Shown here: piece after piece, positions 42,891 through 48,021 of the stretch
How the letters are laid out: the number at the start of each line of letters is the position of its first letter
Position numbering within the stretch: the first letter of the stretch is position 1
Source: Gammaproteobacteria bacterium
GTDB taxonomy: Bacteria > Pseudomonadota > Gammaproteobacteria > Steroidobacterales > Steroidobacteraceae
NCBI GenBank assembly: GCA_025355165.1
Contig: JANYAD010000241.1
Coordinates: 1-48,021 of the forward strand
Direction: 5' to 3'
Length of the DNA: 48,021 nucleotides
The notes under the pieces: generated by a model
Seen by the model: only the letters and a program-made list of their open reading frames with translations
Told to the model about the DNA's origin: nothing
The model's database searches: none
Made by a program: the position numbers and the translations under genes

Positions 42891-44363
42891 TCAACCGCCG
42901 GCCTCAGGCAAGATATTTTGATTCGAGCGAAACAGGTTGCCAGAATCGTACCGCGCCTTTATCTTCGCCAGCCGAGGATAATTCACCCCATAGATTTCCC
43001 GGATCCTTTCCGGTGGGCTGGGCGGGATGTAATTCACGTAGGCGCGGTGCGCCCATGGACGCAGGGCCGTTCCATACTCCGCCACCCATTGCTGCGACCG
43101 TGCGCGGTCCTCTGGCCGGGTCCATTCGGAGGACAGAATCACACTCAGTCCCGTCCCGCGGAGCGGGTACGCGGTATCAGTCATTCCGATGCGCGCCGCC
43201 ACGCCGCTCGAGAGACCCATCAAGATGTCACCATATCCGCGTCCAGCGATGGCTGCTCGCGCCAGCACACCTGCGGCCCCATCGCTGACGCCCTCCAGGA
43301 ACGCGCCGTCGACAGCCACGGACGTGCTCGCCCAGACTTCCCCTTCGGGATTGGGCGTGGAGGTCGACATTTTCGCATCGAATCGCCGAAATGCCGCTCT
43401 CCACTTCTCAAGATAAGCGGCCGCGGCGGCCGGATCGCCTAGGAAACCGCAGGTCGCCGACGCGCCGGTCTCCGCTCTGACCGCAAACACCGCCCTGACC
43501 TCATCCGGCGTCTCGCGCACGAGACCACCAAAAGCCCGCATGGCCTCGCCGATACCGCTCCAGCCGAATTCAAAGTGGGCGTTGTGCGACGTCAGAACGG
43601 GGTACAGTCTGAAATCCAGACGAGTGACGACGCCGAAGTTACCGCCGCCGCCACGTATCGCCCAGTACAGGTCCTCGTTCTGCTGGGGCCCGAGTTCCAG
43701 CACCGCTCCGTCGGCAGTCACGAGTTGCGCACCGATTAGGTTGTCGCAGGCCGTCCCGTACAAGCCTCTCCCGGCTGTATCGCCTCCCGCGAGCGTTAGG
43801 CCTGCAACGCCAACGGAGCCGCAGCTTCCCATCGGCGTAACCAATCCGGCCGCCAACGTTGCCGTGAGCAATTCTCGAATCCTCGTACCGCCGCACACCG
43901 AGGCGACGCGGCGGCCCTGATCAACCGTGACAGTCGTGAACGCGCCGAGATCTACCTGAAGCGCGCCATCGGCCACACCAAAGCCTGCATAGCTATGGCC
44001 ACCCCCACGGATGGCGACGGGAACACTGTGCCGTCGCCCGAATTCCACGCAGCGCCGCACGTCGTCGATGTCCACACAGCGCGCCATCGCGAGCGGATGG
44101 CGATCGTAGGCCAGGTTCCAAACCTTCCTTGCGCCGTCATAGCCGGGCGACCCATCGCGGAGAAAGCGCCCATGCAGGCTTTGACCAAGATCGTCGAGAT
44201 CGGCAGCAGCTCCGATCGCGGCAGAACCACGCGGCATGCTGGTATGCGCGCAGGCACCAAGCGCGACGGCACAGGCCGTGGCAAGACCAGCGTTGACAAA
44301 ATCGCGACGGGTCCAGTGGGGCTGGTCGATACGGTAGTCGGTCAATGGCTGGTGCTCGGTCAA
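42891..44363 (-). CDS. FAD-linked oxidase (berberine-bridge-enzyme-like), Tat-exported
   Basis: About 490 residues. A twin-arginine-like signal lies near the N-terminus (WTRRDFVNAGLATACAVALGA). The FAD_binding_4 domain has VPVAIRGGGHSYAGFG (the His that often binds FAD covalently), VCGGTRIRELL and GSVGVAGLTLAGG, and the C-terminal BBE motif is VNYIPP...YPRLAKIKARYDSGNLFRSNQNI. Such enzymes oxidise sugars, alcohols or alkaloids with O2. The start is uncertain: TTG 44363 is chosen because it begins just before the Tat signal; the frame extends to 44444. It is intact, unlike its neighbours, and is the main cargo between cores A and B. Confidence 0.8.
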   Translation of the reverse strand: MTEHQPLTDYRIDQPHWTRRDFVNAGLATACAVALGACAHTSMPRGSAAIGAAADLDDLGQSLHGRFLRDGSPGYDGARKVWNLAYDRHPLAMARCVDIDDVRRCVEFGRRHSVPVAIRGGGHSYAGFGVADGALQVDLGAFTTVTVDQGRRVASVCGGTRIRELLTATLAAGLVTPMGSCGSVGVAGLTLAGGDTAGRGLYGTACDNLIGAQLVTADGAVLELGPQQNEDLYWAIRGGGGNFGVVTRLDFRLYPVLTSHNAHFEFGWSGIGEAMRAFGGLVRETPDEVRAVFAVRAETGASATCGFLGDPAAAAAYLEKWRAAFRRFDAKMSTSTPNPEGEVWASTSVAVDGAFLEGVSDGAAGVLARAAIAGRGYGDILMGLSSGVAARIGMTDTAYPLRGTGLSVILSSEWTRPEDRARSQQWVAEYGTALRPWAHRAYVNYIPPSPPERIREIYGVNYPRLAKIKARYDSGNLFRSNQNILPEAGG

Positions 44364-44565
44364 TAGCGCTAAATCAGTTTGAAGGTACAACAATTCCGCG
44401 CCTCGCGCCTCGCAGAACGTAGCTCGCCATATCGCGCGGACCAAACCTCAGGATCGAATTTTTCACTTGAGCGTTCAATCGCGTCCGCAGGGTTTTTGCC
44501 AGTTTCACCCTTTAGGGGGTTACGGATTGAATGCGAACCGTGGCAAAACTCTGTAGGGAGCTCCC

Positions 44566-44592
44566 TCACTCCCACTCAATCGTCGCCGGCGC
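44566..44592 (-). repeat. Attachment core copy B (guaA 3'-end-like, intact codons)
   Basis: The minus strand reads GCG CCG GCG ACG ATT GAG TGG GAG TGA, encoding APATIEWE-stop, the canonical end of GMP synthase. No guaA frame continues upstream of it (the sequence at 44593-44636 is unrelated). It differs from copy A at 2 of 27 positions. Confidence 0.7.
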
Positions 44593-44636
44593 TCGTAAGC
44601 ATTTGAAAACAGTCGACTCCGTGCCGGGGCATGGCA

Positions 44637-44699
44637 ATTTTACCGTCAGGTCTATCGTCAAAACATTTCGCTTGGGGGCGATAGAAGGCGATAGATGCC
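44637..44699 (+). repeat. Arm-type repeat block B
   Basis: ATTTTACCGTCA and CTATCGTCA lie at 12-bp spacing, then GGCGATAGAA and GGCGATAGAT in a 10-bp tandem. It starts 44 bp right of core B, the same geometry as block A, and is about 80 percent similar to block C by eye. Confidence 0.6.
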
Positions 44700-44755
44700 G
44701 AAAAGGTCGAGGTACTCCGGCAGCCATGCGACGCGAATAGCGATCAATGGATCAT

Positions 44756-45046
44756 TTAGCTGCCGAGAACTCCCGGCACGTTTCGGGCACCGTGAAGCGC
44801 TCGCAATATGAGTGCGCCGTCTTCGGACTGCTCGAAGACGATCAGGTAATTTCCGTGTGCGCAAATCCGTATCGTGTCGCCCAGGTCTGGACGCACCACG
44901 TAGTGATGCGGTCCCTCAGCAATCTTTTCGCAGCGTTGTCGCATCTCGCGAATGAACGAAACAGCGCGCCCAGGATTGTCGAGCGCGATGTTGTCGCCGA
45001 TCTCCTCCAAGTCAATTTCGGCTTGTGCCGTGAAGTGCGCGCGCAG
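44756..45046 (-). CDS. parE: ParE/RelE-family toxin
   Basis: A 96-residue toxin if translated from CTG 45046, the codon directly after the antitoxin stop (AAG TGA CTG). This yields RAHFTAQAEIDLEEIGDNIA, the standard ParE N-terminus, then MRQRCEKIAEGPHHYVVRPDLG, ICAHGNYLIVFEQ and ILRALHGARN. The only conventional start in frame is TTG 45010, which would drop the first strand. Either CTG is used through coupling to parD, or the start has mutated and the toxin is weak or silent. ParE toxins inhibit gyrase; the pair would stabilise the mobile element. Confidence 0.75.
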   Translation of the reverse strand: MRAHFTAQAEIDLEEIGDNIALDNPGRAVSFIREMRQRCEKIAEGPHHYVVRPDLGDTIRICAHGNYLIVFEQSEDGALILRALHGARNVPGVLGS

Positions 45047-45313
45047 TCACTTCGCGCGTTCTTTGACCATTCTGGTGTACTTGCGTTCCAGACGGTCAAG
45101 TACCTCGGCGGTGGGTTTCGGCTTGCCGCTGCGGCGACCCCTTTCGATTTCGCCACGTAGACCGTGGATTTCCGCCTTGCGACGCTGCTGCTCTTCTTCC
45201 AGAAGTCGCAGCCCATCCCGAATGACCTCGCTGGCGGAGGCGTAACTTCCGCCCTCCACCTGTTCTTTAACGAAGTGCTCAAAGTGGTCACCGATTGTGT
45301 AGCTTGAGGGCAT
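45047..45313 (-). CDS. parD: ParD-family antitoxin
   Basis: An 88-residue antitoxin. The N-terminal ribbon-helix-helix covers residues 3-40 (TIGDHFEHFVKEQVEGGSYA, SASEVIRDGLRLLEEEQQ). A charged C-terminal toxin-binding tail follows (RSGKPKPTAEVLDRLERKY). ParD neutralises ParE and represses its own operon. ATG 45313 has GGAG 10 bp upstream. parE follows without a gap. Confidence 0.88.
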   Translation of the reverse strand: MPSSYTIGDHFEHFVKEQVEGGSYASASEVIRDGLRLLEEEQQRRKAEIHGLRGEIERGRRSGKPKPTAEVLDRLERKYTRMVKERAK

Positions 45314-45330
45314 GACTCAAAGTCTCCGCA

Positions 45331-45356
45331 TATCATGACTATCGTAATATATCATA
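45331..45356 (-). promoter_or_regulatory. AT-rich parDE control region
   Basis: On the plus strand TATCAT occurs at 45331-45336 and again at 45350-45355, 19 bp apart, inside a very AT-rich stretch just upstream of the parD ribosome-binding site. It probably contains the promoter and ParD operator; exact -10 and -35 boxes are ambiguous. Confidence 0.35.
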
Positions 45357-45425
45357 AACTGATACTACATGCGAGATTGAGGATCTGCGCGCGGCCTTCG
45401 AACTTACGACCAGATATCAAGCGCC

Positions 45426-45709
45426 TCACCGGCAGGCCATCCAGAAGACAATAAGCAGGCCGCCTTTCGCGATGAATGCGTCGATTTGATTCGCTTGATC
45501 CCGTGGCGCGAATGGGCGATATATATAAAGCCGATCAGCCAGTGCTCCAGCCCGTCGCAGATGAAAATCAGACTTCGTTGGACCCACTCGAACTGACCGC
45601 ATATCTCGTTCAAGGCATCTGGCGCAGCGATCGCCGCAAACCTTAGCGGCCCGGGGCTGAAGGAGTACTCCTCCCATCGCAGTCCTAGGCGTCGGTAAAC
45701 GACGATCAA
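45426..45709 (-). pseudogene. Unrecognised small gene, apparently frameshifted
   Basis: One frame reads ELIVVYRRLGLRWEEYSFSP and LNEICGQFEWVQRSLIFICDG as far as about 45535; a second continues ADRLYIYRPFAPRDQANQID and AKGGLLIVFWMACR-stop. Both halves look protein-like and together would make a compact alpha/beta protein of about 95 residues. No conventional start (TTG 45709 at best) and no family recognised. It lies between ParDE and the M20 hydrolase in element 2. Confidence 0.3.
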
Positions 45710-45860
45710 CTCATTGTCGCTCGAGTTCGCAGTCTTTCGCCTCTTCTCGCGGTTTTCGGCGTCAATCGCGGACCCGAGTCACGGCGAATGTCGCAAATCG
45801 ACCCATTGCTGCCGGTCTCGAATGTCTGGTATTGAGTGGTGAACTATTTGCTCGAATTGA

Positions 45861-47171
45861 CTAACGATCGAGCGCACCTGCATCGATAGCCAGTATCGTA
45901 CGCAGCAACACGTTTACGCCGTGCACGATATCTGCGGGAGCAGTGTATTCGCGTGGCGAATGGCTTATACCGCCTACGCTTGGCACGAAAATCATGCCGA
46001 TTGGAGCTATGTGAGCAATGTCTTGCGCATCGTGCCCGGCGCCGCTCGGCATCGCCATTGTCGTCAGCTCAAGCGCACGTGCCGCACCATCGATGATGTG
46101 CTGAATACGGGGGTCGGTCAGTGCTGGCACGGCGGTCGCTTCGAGGTCTCGGAATTCGATGCTGGTGCCATGAGCCTGGGCAATCTCCCCAGCGCGTGCG
46201 CGGACCCGCTCGAACACAGCCTCGATCCGTGCCGCATCGAGATCCCGCACTTCGATGCTGAGTACAACTCTGCCGGGGATCACGTTAGGCGCTCCCGGCT
46301 CCGCCCGGATCTGACCCACGGTCGCAACTTGTCGGCCCGACATGCCTGTCGCCGCGCCGTTCACTGCCATCACCAGCTCGGATGCCGCGAGCAGCGCATC
46401 GTGACGTTGATCCATCGGGGTAGTCCCCGCGTGGTTCGCGACGCCAGTGACGGTCGCCTCCCACCAGTGAATGCCAACGATACCCTGCACGACGCCAATG
46501 TTGGTATGGGTGTGCTCGAGTATGCCTCCCTGCTCAATGTGCAGCTCCACGTAGGCAGTGAGATCACCAGGACTGCGCTGGGCGTGGCCGACGGCATCCG
46601 GATCACCACCGAGGGCGCGGATTCCATCGCGCACACTACGGCCGCTACTGTTCACGAGCTCCAGGGTAGCCGCTGACAGTTCTCCGGCCATGGCCCTGCT
46701 GCCCACAAGCCCACCTTCTTCGTCGGTGAAGTCGACAATCTCGAGCGCATGGCGCAGCCGGACGTGTCGATCGCGCAGCTGCTGCGCAGCCTCGATGCCT
46801 CCGATCACACCAACATCGCCATCGTAGTTGCCACCTTGCGGGACAGAATCCGTGTGCGAGCCTACAACGATCATCGGTAGCTTCCGGTCGGTGCCTTCGC
46901 GGCGGCCGATAAGGTTGCCTGCGGCGTCGATTCGCACATCGAGTCCCGCGGCCTCCATCAGACTCTTTACGTAGGCACGACCGGCAATATCCGCGTCGCT
47001 ATATGCCACTCGACTGACTCCGCCCTCCGGATTTGCGCCCAAATGCGACAGCTCGGTCAGATGCTGCTGCAACCGCCCTGAATCCGCATCCGGTACCTGC
47101 AGCCGCGAAGCCGGCGCTGCGATACCGGGAAGAAAGAGCACAACCGCGCACCAAATCCGCTTGTTGCCCAT
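45861..47171 (-). CDS. Exported M20-family amidohydrolase (N-carbamoyl-L-amino acid hydrolase / allantoate amidohydrolase type)
   Basis: A 436-residue protein. The signal peptide covers about 1-20 (WCAVVLFLPGIAAPAS). The catalytic domain has the di-metal ligands: His in VVGSHTDSVPQGG, Asp in NYDGDVGVI, Glu in DFTDEEGG, His in VELHIEQGG and His in GGISHSPREY. A dimerisation/lid domain sits between about 215 and 330. The family hydrolyses N-carbamoyl amino acids or allantoate; a secreted form points to use of external ureido compounds. Intact and close to full length; ATG 47171. Confidence 0.87.
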   Translation of the reverse strand: MGNKRIWCAVVLFLPGIAAPASRLQVPDADSGRLQQHLTELSHLGANPEGGVSRVAYSDADIAGRAYVKSLMEAAGLDVRIDAAGNLIGRREGTDRKLPMIVVGSHTDSVPQGGNYDGDVGVIGGIEAAQQLRDRHVRLRHALEIVDFTDEEGGLVGSRAMAGELSAATLELVNSSGRSVRDGIRALGGDPDAVGHAQRSPGDLTAYVELHIEQGGILEHTHTNIGVVQGIVGIHWWEATVTGVANHAGTTPMDQRHDALLAASELVMAVNGAATGMSGRQVATVGQIRAEPGAPNVIPGRVVLSIEVRDLDAARIEAVFERVRARAGEIAQAHGTSIEFRDLEATAVPALTDPRIQHIIDGAARALELTTMAMPSGAGHDAQDIAHIAPIGMIFVPSVGGISHSPREYTAPADIVHGVNVLLRTILAIDAGALDR

Positions 47172-47785
47172 AAATCAATTCCCGAATAACACCGCTCTGC
47201 GGGCGGCCATTTCACGCAGCTATCATTTCACTCACGCGGGAACGCCATTCCGTGAGGCCCGCTAGGCCGCTCAAGGGTATCGAACCCCAGACCATCGATC
47301 CGAACGATCTTCTTCGCTGACATAGTGGCTTCGTTCAACTTCACGCACGCTTAAGATCTCAGCCTACCGCATCCCGCGAGCGACCGCTTCAGGGGCCGCA
47401 TTTTTGCCCTGTGAAGGGCCGCTTTTGGGCCGAGAACGGCCCGATTGTTGGCTCCCCACCCGCCATTCGCAGGAACACTTCAACAATCCGTCCTTGGCGC
47501 GCAAAAGGGCGTAGTGAGAATCGAAACTATCAACAAGTGAAACACCGGTGTCGGCTTGCGTTTGTGGGAGTTTCCGGTGTATTTCCCCCGAAACTCCCCG
47601 GTGTATCGGTACGCACTCTATGGGATGCTTTCCAACATGAAGTTCGGACTTAGAGATTTCGACCCGTCGCTAGCCTCGGGATTCGCCGTCGACGGCAAAC
47701 TCTACGATTTCCCAAGCTCGGCGATCCGGCGTGGCAGAACCTCCATTATTTGCCGACTTTCGCGCGCTCCGCGTATCGGCTTGAC
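47172..47785. other. Stretch without a recognised gene
   Basis: Short open frames on the plus strand (47411-47653, 47640-47873) match nothing I know. It holds the inverted repeat at 47566-47598 and GGCC-rich near-repeats around 47390-47445 (GGGGCCGC, AGGGCCGC, CGGCCCG). Confidence 0.4.
47566..47598. repeat. Inverted repeat
   Basis: GGGAGTTTC (47566-47574) and GAAACTCCC (47590-47598) form a perfect 9-bp stem with a 15-nt loop; CGGTGTA follows each arm as a direct repeat. The function is unknown. Confidence 0.4.
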
Positions 47786-47940
47786 GGTAAAATTCCGAAC
47801 CAGAACGCCGAGGAGAATTTTACCATCAGATTTACCGTCAAAACCATTCGCTGGGGGCGATAGATGTAGATAGACGGAGAAAAGCTATCTTTGATATTTC
47901 AGTGAGTTATGCCCGGGAGCCGATAGATGGCGATAGATCC
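47786..47940 (+). repeat. Arm-type repeat block C
   Basis: GGTAAAATTC (47786-47795) and GAATTTTACC (47815-47824) are a perfect inverted pair. The second arm opens the block TTTACCATCA and TTTACCGTCA at 12-bp spacing, then GGCGATAGAT and GTAGATAGAC. A further pair, GCCGATAGAT and GGCGATAGAT (10-bp tandem, 47920-47940), ends 12 bp from core C. It shares consensus with blocks A and B but lies left of its core. Confidence 0.55.
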
Positions 47941-47952
47941 CAAACGGCCAAT

Positions 47953-47966
47953 TCACTCCCACTCAA
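47953..47966 (-). repeat. Attachment core copy C (14-bp guaA-end match)
   Basis: TCACTCCCACTCAA is identical to the matching part of copy B and reads LEWE-stop on the minus strand. Beyond it the sequence diverges from guaA. The last 55 bp of the window hold ACGGGTAC twice (48003-48010, 48014-48021) and no gene. Confidence 0.5.
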
Positions 47967-48021
47967 GGGCGTACCCATATATAAATCAACCACATAACAG
48001 TTACGGGTACGTCACGGGTAC

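Larger units (their letters stand above)
42001..44592. mobile_element. Putative guaA-site element 1 (between core copies A and B)
   Basis: 2.6 kb bounded by two copies of the guaA 3'-end-like core, each with integrase-arm-like repeats on the right side. Cargo is a truncated DUF4143 ATPase and a flavin oxidase. No integrase gene is present, so it is either a decayed island segment or a non-autonomous element. Confidence 0.45.
44566..47966. mobile_element. Putative guaA-site element 2 (between core copies B and C)
   Basis: 3.4 kb bounded by cores B and C in direct orientation, with arm-like repeats inside both ends (44637-44699; 47786-47880 and 47920-47940). Cargo is a ParDE toxin-antitoxin pair, a degenerate hypothetical gene and an exported M20 amidohydrolase. 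No integrase is encoded. Confidence 0.5.

Noticed and set aside
1-48021. CRISPR array
   Set aside because: No regularly spaced identical repeats with unique spacers; the tandem words near 42.1, 44.7 and 47.9 kb are too short and too few.

Overview
The window reads as chromosomal DNA of a moderately GC-rich gammaproteobacterium. Supporting signs are the RlmL-type 23S rRNA methyltransferase, MltF, TadA, YhhQ, AguB, tRNA genes that encode their CCA ends, and a mix of S46 peptidase, D-aminoacylase and GH5-like secreted enzymes that suggests the Xanthomonadales/Nevskiales/Steroidobacter neighbourhood. The lineage is inference; no 16S gene or other decisive marker is present.

Positions 1-17.8 kb look like ordinary backbone. 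A minus-strand run holds a PuuR-like regulator, AguB, a DnaQ/GIY-YIG nuclease fusion and RlmL. A transaminase of the omega-amino acid:pyruvate type diverges from it across a short region carrying a perfect 18-bp palindrome and a second inverted repeat over a sigma70-like promoter; together these suggest a regulated polyamine/amine catabolic unit. Next come a cupin, a glycine-zipper OmpA lipoprotein-like protein, YhhQ, a catalytically degenerate EAL protein, a three-gene RND efflux operon, a two-TM protein and an MscS-family channel, ending at tRNA-Thr(TGT).

At 17.86-21.65 kb a decayed 3.8-kb island sits in the 3' end of that tRNA. A 20-bp copy of the tRNA end marks the far side. Inside are an IS30-family element that interrupts a P4-type integrase remnant, an ISKra4-like transposase remnant, an S41-like peptidase and a truncated, frameshifted serine hydrolase.

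From 22 to 38.8 kb the content is again intact genes: D-aminoacylase, a GGDEF-EAL protein, a repeat lipoprotein with a periplasmic methyltransferase-like protein, acyl-CoA ligase, metallophosphoesterase, DHFR-like protein, tRNA-Ser(CGA), MltF, TadA, an MFS exporter, an S46 dipeptidyl peptidase and an SDR.

From about 39 kb to the end the window is accessory and partly decayed, with frameshifted GFA, PH-like and NTF2-like genes, a truncated DUF4143 ATPase, a flavin oxidase, a ParDE module and an M20 amidohydrolase. Three copies of a sequence encoding the C-terminus of GMP synthase (APATIEWE-stop on the minus strand) lie at 42.0, 44.57 and 47.95 kb. Each has nearby helically phased repeats (TTTACCGTCA at 12-bp spacing, GGCGATAGAY at 10-bp spacing). 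This looks like a tandem array of small integrase-dependent elements inserted at the guaA 3' end, without an integrase gene in view. It is the most unusual structure in the window.
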